Source of the DNA: Rosettibacter sp037481715
GTDB lineage: Bacteria > Bacteroidota > Ignavibacteria > Ignavibacteriales > Melioribacteraceae
NCBI GenBank assembly: GCA_037481715.1
Contig: JBBFLD010000001.1
Coordinates: forward strand, 248,001 to 312,000
Direction: 5' to 3'
DNA: 64,000 nucleotides
A program made the translations under genes and the position numbers. Shown here one piece after another: positions 42,845-51,777 of the stretch. Every line of letters begins with the position of its first letter. The stretch's first letter is position 1. The notes under the pieces were generated by a model. That model searched no databases. It was not told the origin of the DNA and saw nothing but the letters and a program-made list of their open reading frames with translations.

Positions 42845-43498
42845 TTATCTTCTTTTTATTGAACCTATACCAGATACATTTGTTTTAGTTTTGGCTGGAT
42901 TTCCATAATAATCAATTGAACCAATACCAGATACCGAAGCATTAAGATAATTTGAAGAATAAACTTCTGCATTGCCTGCCCCACTTACAGAAACATAAAC
43001 ATCTTCAGCCCTGAATTCCTTAGCATCTAAATTTCCAGCTCCAGATATTCTTGCATTTAATTTTTCTGCTGTTCCTGATAGTTTAATATTTCCAGCTCCA
43101 CTTAAGTTAACTGTGAATTCATCTGTATTAATATCTTTAACTTTTATCGAATTTGCACCAGAGCAGTTTAATTCTTTCAAATCATTAACAGTAATTTCTA
43201 TCACTATTTCTCTGCGTGGTGATATATTTTTCTTTGTATCAATTCTTAATGTTTTATCATAAACATTAGTTATAATAAAAGGCAACAAATTTTCTTCTGC
43301 TGTAATTTTTAATGAAGGTTCCTGATTACATTTAACATTAATTAAATATGCACCATCTGCTTCTATACTAGAAAAATCTGAAATATTACGATTTTCTGTT
43401 TTTAATTTTCCATTTCCTCTTACACCCCAAAATGCACATGAGCAGCCACCTGCAATTAATGCAAATATTAAAACGATGGAAATCATTTTCCTTTTCAT
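42845..43498 (-). CDS. DUF2807 (head GIN domain) lipoprotein
   Basis: Lipoprotein with the lipobox in IALIAGGCSCAFWG-like order (LIAGGCSC, Cys near residue 19). The mature protein is a repetitive beta-helix of the putative auto-transporter adhesin head GIN type: FSSIEADGAYLINVKC, LNCSGANSIKVKDI, NLSGAGNIKLSGTAEKL, ARISGAGNLDAKEF, SVSGAGNAEVYSS and SVSGIGSIDYYG. The GAGN/GIGS repeats form ladder turns. The ATG at 43498 has a perfect GGAGGT 4 nt away; a TTG at 43510 is therefore rejected. Function is unknown, probably a periplasmic or surface structural protein common in Bacteroidota. Confidence 0.88.
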   Translation of the reverse strand: MKRKMISIVLIFALIAGGCSCAFWGVRGNGKLKTENRNISDFSSIEADGAYLINVKCNQEPSLKITAEENLLPFIITNVYDKTLRIDTKKNISPRREIVIEITVNDLKELNCSGANSIKVKDINTDEFTVNLSGAGNIKLSGTAEKLNARISGAGNLDAKEFRAEDVYVSVSGAGNAEVYSSNYLNASVSGIGSIDYYGNPAKTKTNVSGIGSIKRR

Positions 43499-43502
43499 AA
43501 TT

Positions 43503-43508
43503 ACCTCC
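43503..43508 (-). promoter_or_regulatory. Strong Shine-Dalgarno fixing the DUF2807 start
   Basis: On the minus strand this reads GGAGGT, 4 nt before ATG at 43496-43498. It decides between that ATG and an upstream TTG start. Confidence 0.75.
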
Positions 43509-43638
43509 AAACTTTGACTTGTTAGACGATAATAACATGTAGAAAGTTCTAAATTTTCTTTTAGGGATTTATCTTTTATAGTAAATACTCAATACTTTTT
43601 TTTATTTTCTATAGTGAAATAAAATTTTTTCATTAAAG

Positions 43639-46600
43639 ATGACAAATGAAGAACTAAATAATCTTCAAGCAGAAGCTTACGAACATCTATGGAATGGAAG
43701 ATACAGATTAGCATTATCAACTGCAGAAAAAGTTTACGAATATCGACCTGATGACAGTGAAGCTGCAATTTGTCTTGCATGGGCATACCTCGAAAATGGA
43801 AATCCATCTAAAGCACTTGAGTTTGCAAATTTAGCTGTTGAATTGAAAGGAGAATCTTCCCGAACAAGATTTTTCAGAGCTTATCTGCTTTCACGCTTAA
43901 GCATTTTTGAAGGTGCCGTCGCAGATATAGAAAAATCTCTCAATCAAGAAAAAGATTTATTGAGCTGGACTTATTTAACACTTGCCCGTTCTTATGCAGG
44001 CTTAGGAAAGTTCGATGAAGCCTTAGAAACTTTTAAAATTGGTTATTTAATTGATGAGAGCATAATTAAAACATGGAATAAGCTAAAAGAATATATCAAT
44101 AAAGCAAAAATATATTTTAATGAAGATTATAAATTGTCATCAATAAAAGTAAAAGAACTTCTTAATGAAGCTGAAGATGCTCTTAAAGATAAAGAATATT
44201 GGTTTTCTCTTTATGCCTCAAGAAAATTGTTATCGCAAAATCTTAATGAAAAAGAAAAAGATGAAGCCTCTTTGATTGAATTAGAATCAATGTTTTATTT
44301 ATTTCAATATAAACCTGCACTAAAAAAAGCAGAGTTAATTAAAAATAAATTTAGTAATAACAAAAAGTTTAATTTCATCTATAATTCACTTAAAAAATAT
44401 TTATCAAGAGATGAAGAAATAGAAGAGCCTGCAGCCAAAGAAAGAAAAACAAAAATTGAGCTTCCTGATTTATCTAAAGTTGACGAGCAAAAAGAAGAAT
44501 ATAAATTTAATGCTGTCTACTATCCAAACGATTATGTTCAAATTGTATCCATAAAAATTTTTGAAGCTGAAAGTGAAAGCAAAACTGAAGAAAGACATTA
44601 TTATAATCAAGTAGATAAAAATATAAATTGGTTAGGTGCCGAAGTTATTTTTAATAATCCATTCTATCAAAAGGAAAACCGTTCATTCGATTGCAATCTT
44701 GTTTGGTATATAGATGATTTCGAAATTGGTAGAAATGATTTTAAGCTTAATATACCTCAAGATTGGGATTCAATAATTTTCACACAAAAAATGGGAGCTG
44801 ATAAAACCGGTTTTTGGAAAAAGGGACAGGCAAAAGTTGAGGTATACATTAACAATTTTAAAGTCGGCGAGAAATTTTTTGGGATAAGCAACTTTAGAAT
44901 TAGTGATGAAGAAATTATTCCACCGCCACCTCCTCCACCTAAGAGAACAAAAGAACAAACAACTTCTATAATCCCTGCATCAGATAGAAGTATTGATGAA
45001 TTATTAGCAGAATTAGATTCATTCATTGGATTAAACAACATTAAACAAGCAATACGTGATTTCATATCTTATCTTGAATTTTTAAATGAAAGAAAAAAAT
45101 ATGGTTTGAAAGCAGAAGAGAAAATTGCAATACACGCAGTATTTCTTGGAAATCCAGGTTCAGGAAAAACTACAATTGCAAGATTGCTGGGTAACATTTT
45201 TAAAGCAATGGGAATTCTTCCATCAGGTCATGTTATTGAAGTAGACCGTGCTGGTTTGGTTGGACAATATATTGGAGAAACTGCACAAAAAACAGAAAAA
45301 GTAATCAACGATGCAATGGGAGGAATTTTATTTATTGATGAGGCTTATACACTTGTTAAAAAAGGCGGAAGTTCACAGGATTTTGGACAAGAAGCAATTG
45401 ACATTCTTCTTAAAAGAATGGAAGACCACAAAGGTGAATTCGTTGTTATTGTAGCTGGTTATACTGATGAGATGAATGCATTTCTCAATTCAAATCCTGG
45501 ACTTAAATCAAGATTTACTCATACTTTTGTTTTCGAAGATTACACACCTGAAGAGCTTATTCAGATATTTCAACTTTATCTCAAAAAAGAAGAATACAAT
45601 ATCACTCCCGATGCATTAGAATTACTAAAAAAAGAATTCATTAATCTATATCGAAATAGAGATAAAAGTTTTGGTAATGCAAGATTGGTTAGAAAAATCT
45701 TTGAAGAAGCTAAAATTAATCTGAGCAAAAGAATAATTAATTTAGATGAATCCAAACGAACAAAAGAAAATTTAAATACTATTACACTTGAAGATATCCA
45801 AAACATTCTAAAAAAAGAAAAAGGAAAAGATTTCAAGTTACCAATCAACGAAGAAGCTCTTCAAGAAGCTCTTAATGAATTAAATAATCTTATTGGATTA
45901 AATTCTGTTAAAAAAGAAATTAATGATTTAGTTAAGCTTGCCAGATTCTTTGCGGAGCAAGGAGAAGATTTGAGAGAAAAAATCGCAAATCATTATTTGT
46001 TCCTTGGAAATCCAGGGACAGGTAAAACTACAGTAGCAAGAATATTTAGCAAAATCTTTTCTGCGCTGGGAGTTTTATCTAAAGGTCATTTAGTAGAAAC
46101 AGACAGACAAGGTTTAGTAGCTGGCTATGTGGGACAAACAGCTGAAAAAACAACAAACATGATTGATAAAGCTATAGGTGGAACCCTTTTCATTGATGAA
46201 GCATATTCACTAATTAAATCAGAAAGCCAAGGCTCTGATTTTGGTAAAGAAGCAATTGATATTCTACTAAAAAGAATGGAAGATGAACGAGGCAAATTTA
46301 TTGTTATTGCAGCAGGTTACACAGATGAAATGAAGAAATTTATTGAATCAAATCCCGGAATGGAATCACGATTTACTAAGTCTCTCCTATTCGAAGATTA
46401 TACTCCTGATGAAATGATGGAAATAATAAAACGATATCTTACAAAAGATAAGAAAAAACTAACTACCGATGCTGAAGAATATCTGCATAAATATTTTATC
46501 AATATATACAAAACAAGAGATAAAAAATTTGGTAATGCAAGAATTGTAAGAAATATTTATGAACAGCTGAAACAAAAACTATTGCTCCGAATTGCAGATT

Positions 46601-47526
46601 TGCCACCTTCAGAAAGAACAGAAGAAAAACTTAATACAATTACAATTGAAGATGTAATTGAAGTTACTGGTAAAGGTAGCAAAGCCTCGGAATATCAAGT
46701 TAAAGGAGACCCGCTCAAACTTCAAGAGTATATGGATGAATTAAATTCTCTTGTTGGTTTGGAAAAAGCAAAAGAAAAAATCTATCAATTAATCAGCGGT
46801 TCAAAAATTATTCAATTAAAAAAAGAACGCGGCTTACATGTAATTGAAAAAAATCTGCATTCAATTTTTATAGGGAATGATGGAACTGGAAAAACAACCG
46901 TAGCCAGAATTTTAAGCAAAATATTAAAGGAACTTGGAATTCTAAGTAAGGGTCATTTAGTAAAAGTCTGCAGAACCGACCTAATTGTAAATTATCAAGG
47001 AAGAACAACAGTTAATACAGATGAAATTATCAAAGAATCACTTGGCGGAATTTTATTTGTTGACGAAGCCTATGAATTATTTCAACCTAACGACGAATTC
47101 GGTTTAGAAGCTGCATCTATTATTTTGAAAAGAATGATTGATTACAAAAACAAATTTGTCGTTATATTTTCAGGAATTACTTCTAAAATGAATTTATTGC
47201 TAAAGACATATCCAGATATTACAAAAAACTTTTCTAATATAATTGAGTTTGATGATTATACTCCAAGACAGTTACTTTCAATTTCATATCTTATTGCAAA
47301 CAGTCATGGCTATACACTCGACGAAGGTGCATTACAAATGCTGCTCGAGATTTTTACACAACTTTATGAAAACAGAAATGAAAATTTCAGGAATGCATTT
47401 ACAGCAAAAAATATTCTTTACTCTGCTATATCTAAACAGGAACAAAGAATTTTATCTATCATTAATCCAACTGATGAAGATTTAAAAACAATAACATTCG
47501 AGGATGTGGCAGCAGTTGAATTCTGA
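43639..47526 (+). CDS. TPR protein with three tandem CbbX/SpoVK-type AAA+ domains
   Basis: A 1295-residue cytoplasmic protein. The N-terminus (about 1-150) has TPR-like helices (EAYEHLWNGRYRLALSTAEK, AAICLAWAYLENGNPSKALE). A middle region (about 290-430) is beta-rich, and PPPPPPP separates it from the ATPases. AAA1: Walker A GNPGSGKTT near 504, Walker B GGILFIDEAY near 561, Arg finger LKSRF near 621. AAA2: GNPGTGKTT near 789, GGTLFIDEAY near 847, ESRF near 910. AAA3: GNDGTGKTT near 1078, GGILFVDEAY near 1137, but the Arg-finger position reads TKNF. The domains resemble CbbX, SpoVK and EccA ATPases, which remodel protein complexes. The target is unknown. It is 23 bp ahead of an ABC exporter pair. 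Confidence 0.88.
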   Translation: MTNEELNNLQAEAYEHLWNGRYRLALSTAEKVYEYRPDDSEAAICLAWAYLENGNPSKALEFANLAVELKGESSRTRFFRAYLLSRLSIFEGAVADIEKSLNQEKDLLSWTYLTLARSYAGLGKFDEALETFKIGYLIDESIIKTWNKLKEYINKAKIYFNEDYKLSSIKVKELLNEAEDALKDKEYWFSLYASRKLLSQNLNEKEKDEASLIELESMFYLFQYKPALKKAELIKNKFSNNKKFNFIYNSLKKYLSRDEEIEEPAAKERKTKIELPDLSKVDEQKEEYKFNAVYYPNDYVQIVSIKIFEAESESKTEERHYYNQVDKNINWLGAEVIFNNPFYQKENRSFDCNLVWYIDDFEIGRNDFKLNIPQDWDSIIFTQKMGADKTGFWKKGQAKVEVYINNFKVGEKFFGISNFRISDEEIIPPPPPPPKRTKEQTTSIIPASDRSIDELLAELDSFIGLNNIKQAIRDFISYLEFLNERKKYGLKAEEKIAIHAVFLGNPGSGKTTIARLLGNIFKAMGILPSGHVIEVDRAGLVGQYIGETAQKTEKVINDAMGGILFIDEAYTLVKKGGSSQDFGQEAIDILLKRMEDHKGEFVVIVAGYTDEMNAFLNSNPGLKSRFTHTFVFEDYTPEELIQIFQLYLKKEEYNITPDALELLKKEFINLYRNRDKSFGNARLVRKIFEEAKINLSKRIINLDESKRTKENLNTITLEDIQNILKKEKGKDFKLPINEEALQEALNELNNLIGLNSVKKEINDLVKLARFFAEQGEDLREKIANHYLFLGNPGTGKTTVARIFSKIFSALGVLSKGHLVETDRQGLVAGYVGQTAEKTTNMIDKAIGGTLFIDEAYSLIKSESQGSDFGKEAIDILLKRMEDERGKFIVIAAGYTDEMKKFIESNPGMESRFTKSLLFEDYTPDEMMEIIKRYLTKDKKKLTTDAEEYLHKYFINIYKTRDKKFGNARIVRNIYEQLKQKLLLRIADLPPSERTEEKLNTITIEDVIEVTGKGSKASEYQVKGDPLKLQEYMDELNSLVGLEKAKEKIYQLISGSKIIQLKKERGLHVIEKNLHSIFIGNDGTGKTTVARILSKILKELGILSKGHLVKVCRTDLIVNYQGRTTVNTDEIIKESLGGILFVDEAYELFQPNDEFGLEAASIILKRMIDYKNKFVVIFSGITSKMNLLLKTYPDITKNFSNIIEFDDYTPRQLLSISYLIANSHGYTLDEGALQMLLEIFTQLYENRNENFRNAFTAKNILYSAISKQEQRILSIINPTDEDLKTITFEDVAAVEF

Positions 47527-47549
47527 AAAGAATTTATATCTCACTAAAA

Positions 47550-48275
47550 ATGCTAACTCTAAAAAATCTAACAAAAATTTTTAATTCATTTACTGCTGTT
47601 GATAATATCAACTTATCAATTCAAAAAGGAGAACTTTTTGGTTTTCTTGGACCAAATGGTGCAGGTAAAACAACAACGATAAAAATGATAGTTGGATTGC
47701 TCTCCCCTACTTCAGGAAATATTTTTCTAAATGATATTGATGTTTGGGAAAATCCAATTCAATCAAAAATGAAAATTGGATACATACCAGACCAACCATT
47801 TTTATATGACAAACTCACTGGCAGAGAATTTTTATACTTCAGTGGTGGATTGTACAAATTAAGGAAAGAAGCTATCAAAGAAAAAATTAATGAATTAACA
47901 GAAACACTAAAAATTGGAAGCTGGATTGATAAAAGAACAGAAGAATATTCTCAAGGGATGAAACAAAGAATTGTAATAGCTTCTGCTTTTCTTCATGATC
48001 CTGAATTAATAGTTATTGATGAACCAATGATTGGCTTAGACCCTCAAACTGCATATTTAGTAAAAAGTTTTTTTGTCGAACAGGTTAAAAATGGTAAAAC
48101 AATTTTTATGTCTACACACAGTTTAAATATTGTTGAAGAAATATGCAGCTCAGTTGGAATTATTAACAAAGGCAAAATTATATTTCATGATTCTATAAAA
48201 TCTCTTGAAAATATGATTGAGAAAAAAAATAACAATTTTGAAGAACTATTTATTGAACTTACAAATGAATCATGA
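47550..48275 (+). CDS. ABC transporter ATP-binding protein
   Basis: A 241-residue ATPase with Walker A GPNGAGKTTT near residue 31, Q-loop region around IPDQPFLYDKLTGREF near 80, signature YSQGMKQR near 134, Walker B ELIVIDEPMIGLDP near 151 and H-loop MSTHSL near 188. The signature has SQG in place of SGG. It matches the single-domain type used by ABC-2 exporters. It overlaps the permease by 4 bp (ATGA), so the two form a transporter; substrate unknown. Confidence 0.93.
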   Translation: MLTLKNLTKIFNSFTAVDNINLSIQKGELFGFLGPNGAGKTTTIKMIVGLLSPTSGNIFLNDIDVWENPIQSKMKIGYIPDQPFLYDKLTGREFLYFSGGLYKLRKEAIKEKINELTETLKIGSWIDKRTEEYSQGMKQRIVIASAFLHDPELIVIDEPMIGLDPQTAYLVKSFFVEQVKNGKTIFMSTHSLNIVEEICSSVGIINKGKIIFHDSIKSLENMIEKKNNNFEELFIELTNES

Positions 48276-49966
48276 ATCAATTAATACAAATATTGAAATA
48301 TAAGTTGATAACATTCATTCGCTTAGATAGAAAACTTAACTTGAGTGAATTGATAAAAAATTTGGGCAGCAGTTTAATTTACATTGGTTTTAGTATTGGC
48401 ACATTTTATTTCACTAAGTATCTAATCTGGTTTTTATTGATAAAAATAAAAATCGGTCTTTTTCTGCTTCATGAATTTATGTCAATGATTTTATTCATTT
48501 TCTTCTTATCGGTTAACATTGGAAATATAATTGTTTCTTATTCTACTCTTTATAAATCTAACGAGCTGAGTTTTCTGATTATTCGTCCTGTAGAACCCTT
48601 GAAAATATTTCTTATAAAATTCCTTGATAATTTTTTCTATAGTTCTTCTACTCTGATGCTTATCATTATTTCTGTTTTGCTTGGCTATTCATTTTATTTC
48701 AAACTAAGTCTTACATCAACTATGCTTTTTTTGATATTTAATTTTTTGCCTTATATTTTTTCCGCAGGTTGTCTGGGTGTGATAATTCTACTTTTAGTTT
48801 TAAAGTTAGCGTCAAAAATAAGCTTAAGAAAATTAATAGTATCAATTTCTTCTGCTTACTTAATCATTGTTTATATTTTCTTCAAAACTCAGTCCCCGAT
48901 TAATCTTGTAAATTCTATAATGCACTATTATCCTTTTGAAAACAGGGATATGTTTTTGAGTGAAGTTATTCCTCCAGTTATTAAATACTTACCTAATCAC
49001 TGGCTTTCAGAATCTGCTTACTGGCTTATTAGAAATAATTTTAATGAAGCATTTATTCTAATTTGTTATCAGATTTTTCTCTCTATCATTCTATTTACAA
49101 TTACATTAATTCTTGGGAAATATTTATACTTCGATACTTTATTCAACACAATTAAATACAAAAAAGAAAACTCTGTTTTCAAAAAAATTCAGAGTCTTAT
49201 ATTAAACTTTTCCAACACTACTTTTAAGAATCCTCAAACAGAATCAATTATCAAGAAAGATATCTTACAGTTTATTCGTGAACCAAGCCAAGTTATTCAT
49301 TTTGCTTTGCTTTTATTTCTTGTAATAACATTTGCAACAAGTATCCAAAAAATAAAGTATGCAGACTTTGGAAATTATATGCTTCAAACATCAATTTATT
49401 TGTCGATAATGCTATTTAATTTCTTACTTGTTTCTACACTCTCATTGAGATTTATTTTCCCAATTATAAGTCTGGAAGGACAAGCATTCTGGAAAATAAA
49501 ATCTGCACCAATCAATAGTAATTTATTAGCTGCTAAAAAAGTTCTACCATTATTTTTGATAATTTTAACAACTTCACTGTTATTAAACTTCATTAGCAAT
49601 TATAATTTTGGATTCATAATAACTCTGTTTACTTCAATTATAACAGCTTTCTCAACAACTGCAATTTTTATGATTAACTTTGGGATGGGGGGAATATTTG
49701 TCAATTTTAAAGAAAAAAATCCAATAAGAATAGCTTCGTCGAGAGGAGCTTCTCTTTCATTTCTCTTAAATATATTCTTTATGTTAATAGTTATAGCATT
49801 ATTAACAAATCCATTTAATAAATTCTTTTTATCAAGAATTCTAAACAAAACTTTTAATTACTTTTTATTAATATACCCTTCGATTATAATTATAGTAATA
49901 TCAATTCTTTTGTCTTTCTTATTCTTAAAAGCTGGATTAAAATCACTGACCAAAGATTTTAATTAA
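48272..49966 (+). CDS. ABC exporter membrane protein
   Basis: A 564-residue very hydrophobic protein with about 12-14 membrane segments, for example LIYIGFSIGTFYFTKYLIWF near 35 and HEFMSMILFIFFLSVNIG near 70. The arrangement of two membrane blocks with a soluble middle (about 290-325) fits the large 'putative ABC exporter' family associated with ABC-2 systems. It is translated from an ATG overlapping the ATPase stop. Its end overlaps the convergent SDR gene by 4 bp. Nothing in the sequence fixes the substrate. Confidence 0.82.
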   Translation: MNQLIQILKYKLITFIRLDRKLNLSELIKNLGSSLIYIGFSIGTFYFTKYLIWFLLIKIKIGLFLLHEFMSMILFIFFLSVNIGNIIVSYSTLYKSNELSFLIIRPVEPLKIFLIKFLDNFFYSSSTLMLIIISVLLGYSFYFKLSLTSTMLFLIFNFLPYIFSAGCLGVIILLLVLKLASKISLRKLIVSISSAYLIIVYIFFKTQSPINLVNSIMHYYPFENRDMFLSEVIPPVIKYLPNHWLSESAYWLIRNNFNEAFILICYQIFLSIILFTITLILGKYLYFDTLFNTIKYKKENSVFKKIQSLILNFSNTTFKNPQTESIIKKDILQFIREPSQVIHFALLLFLVITFATSIQKIKYADFGNYMLQTSIYLSIMLFNFLLVSTLSLRFIFPIISLEGQAFWKIKSAPINSNLLAAKKVLPLFLIILTTSLLLNFISNYNFGFIITLFTSIITAFSTTAIFMINFGMGGIFVNFKEKNPIRIASSRGASLSFLLNIFFMLIVIALLTNPFNKFFLSRILNKTFNYFLLIYPSIIIIVISILLSFLFLKAGLKSLTKDFN

Positions 49967-50763
49967 TATTGAGTATGACTTTTTAGATACAAACTTCTGG
50001 CAACTGAACCGGCTAAGGATACCGCTATTCGTCTTGGAATAAATCTTACTATTACACTTACAATTTTATTCTGAATTCCATCAACAACAGAAGGCTTTTT
50101 ACCAAGTGCCTGCAAAGCTGTTTTTACAACATCCGAAGCTTCTCTGGGAACTGGTCCAACTCCTATTTTTGCTATTCTTTGAAATTCAGTATTTGTTCCA
50201 CCAGGATTGAGTGCAAGCACATCAATGTTATATTTTTTTAATTCCCACCACAATGATTCACCAAGAAAAAGATTAAATGCTTTTGTAGCTGAGTAAGTAG
50301 CCATCATTGGAGTTGGTTGAAATGCAACGGTACTCCCAAGAAAAATTATTGCTCCCCTTCGTCTTTGAATCATATAAGGCAAAAAATAATGTGTCAGTAT
50401 TGTAGGTGCAATGCAATTTACTTTTATCATTTCAATTTCTTTTGCAGTATTACAAGTAACAAATTCACCTGTAGAACCAAAACCTGCATTGTTTATTAAA
50501 ATTCCAATTTCTTTATCATTAGTAAGATTTTTTATTTCATCAAGAAAATTTTCTTTTGAAAGGTCAACAGAAATTATGACAGCTTCTGTATTATATTTTT
50601 CTTTCAAATTATTTGACAATGCTAAAAGCCTATCTTTTCTTCTTGCAATCAAAATTAATTTCATTCCAAATGCTGCTAATTGTTTTGCAAATTCTTCTCC
50701 TATTCCCGAAGAAGCTCCGGTAATTAAAGCCCATTCACCATATTTTTCAACAAGATTTATCAT
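49963..50763 (-). CDS. SDR family oxidoreductase (DltE-like)
   Basis: A 266-residue short-chain dehydrogenase: TGASSGIGEEFAKQLA at about residues 15-30, NNAGFGSTGEF near 89, Ser in FLGSTVAF and YSATKAFN with the catalytic Tyr and Lys near 157-161. It belongs to the classical group often annotated DltE or YqjQ; the substrate is not predictable. The frame continues open to 51033, but that extension would be antisense to the cupin gene and has no family similarity. The ATG at 50761-50763 has GGAGA before it and starts the conserved domain (INLVEKYGEWALITG). Confidence 0.88.
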   Translation of the reverse strand: MINLVEKYGEWALITGASSGIGEEFAKQLAAFGMKLILIARRKDRLLALSNNLKEKYNTEAVIISVDLSKENFLDEIKNLTNDKEIGILINNAGFGSTGEFVTCNTAKEIEMIKVNCIAPTILTHYFLPYMIQRRRGAIIFLGSTVAFQPTPMMATYSATKAFNLFLGESLWWELKKYNIDVLALNPGGTNTEFQRIAKIGVGPVPREASDVVKTALQALGKKPSVVDGIQNKIVSVIVRFIPRRIAVSLAGSVARSLYLKSHTQY

Positions 50764-50856
50764 TTTTTTATCTCCAATTAATTTTAGAAAAAATGCTGAA
50801 TAATTTTTTGAATAAATATTTTCTGAATTAATTTTAAAAATAAAAAAGGAAATTAT

Positions 50857-51207
50857 ATGAAAGTAGTTAATATTAAAGATGTAGAAAAGAAAAAAGTAAC
50901 AATGGAAGGATCGCTTAATGCATTCAAACAGATTCCAATTTCCAAAGCTGATGGAACTCCAAACTTCTCGATGAGAATATTTACAATTGAACCTAATGGA
51001 TATACTCCATATCACAAACACAGTTATGAACAATTGAATTATATTCTTGAAGGTGAAGGTGTATTAATCAATGAAAATGGTGAAGAAATATCTTTAAGAA
51101 CAGGTGATTGTGTTTTGGTTATGCCAGATGAAATGCATCAATATAAAAACATATCAGCAAATAATGATTTTATTTTTATTTGTTGTGTTCCAAAGGAATT
51201 TGAATAA
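50857..51207 (+). CDS. Small cupin-domain protein
   Basis: A 116-residue single-domain cupin. Motif 1 is YTPYHKHSYEQLNYILEGEG near residues 49-68 (His, His and Glu metal ligands) and motif 2 is GDCVLVMPDEMHQYKN near 85-100 (His). Such proteins bind a divalent metal and are diverse in function. Its stop codon directly abuts the stop of the convergent PduT-like gene. Similar cupins accompany some microcompartment loci, but the link is only positional here. Confidence 0.85.
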   Translation: MKVVNIKDVEKKKVTMEGSLNAFKQIPISKADGTPNFSMRIFTIEPNGYTPYHKHSYEQLNYILEGEGVLINENGEEISLRTGDCVLVMPDEMHQYKNISANNDFIFICCVPKEFE

Positions 51208-51759
51208 TTAAATCATTTCACTGAGTAATTCTGGTCTTGGTTTTGGAATAACTACTTTATTTACAAGCAAACCTCTGTCAGAAATAACTTTTGCACCGGC
51301 ATCAACAGCACTACGAACCGCTGCTACATCGCCTGTTAAAGTGCAAAATGCTTTTCCACCTAAAGCCATTGCAAGTCGTATTTCAATAATTTTAACATTT
51401 GCTGTTTTAATAGCAGCATCAGCTCCTTCAATCAATGATGCAACAGAAAATGATTCGAGAATGCCAAGTGCTTCTAACATATCAATTTGTGAATGTCCAG
51501 ACAAAGCTGGAAAAATATCTTTATGAACATTTGGAATAACAAAAGAATCAATAACAGCAAAATCAATTTGATTAATTGCGCTATCAACTGCTGATTGAAC
51601 TTCAGCTACTTCACCCCCAATCATTACCATATATTTTCCTGAACAGATTGTTCGTGATAAAATTAATTCCACATGAGAAGTTTTTAACATTATATCTGCA
51701 GCCTGCATTCCAGCTGCAATACTTGTTAGTTCTACTAAACCAATTGAATTCATTTCCAT
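51208..51759 (-). CDS. pduT: Tandem-BMC microcompartment shell protein, PduT-like
   Basis: A 183-residue shell protein with two BMC domains (about 5-85 and 98-175), which trimerise into a pseudohexamer. The alignment with PduT is close by eye: LTSIAAGMQAADIMLK near 11, SRTICSGKYMVMIGG near 35, MALGGKAFCTLTGDVAAV near 130. Cys39 occupies the position that in Citrobacter PduT ligates a 4Fe-4S cluster at the pore. The gene follows pduS by 18 bp, the known functional partner. PduT-type proteins pass electrons through the shell; no other shell gene (BMC-H or BMC-P) is in the window. Confidence 0.9.
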   Translation of the reverse strand: MEMNSIGLVELTSIAAGMQAADIMLKTSHVELILSRTICSGKYMVMIGGEVAEVQSAVDSAINQIDFAVIDSFVIPNVHKDIFPALSGHSQIDMLEALGILESFSVASLIEGADAAIKTANVKIIEIRLAMALGGKAFCTLTGDVAAVRSAVDAGAKVISDRGLLVNKVVIPKPRPELLSEMI

Positions 51760-51777
51760 AATATTCCGACCATTTTT

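Noticed and set aside
50764..51033. N-terminal extension of the SDR gene to a start at 51033
   Set aside because: The added residues are hydrophobic nonsense antisense to the cupin gene, and a good ribosome site precedes the ATG at 50763.
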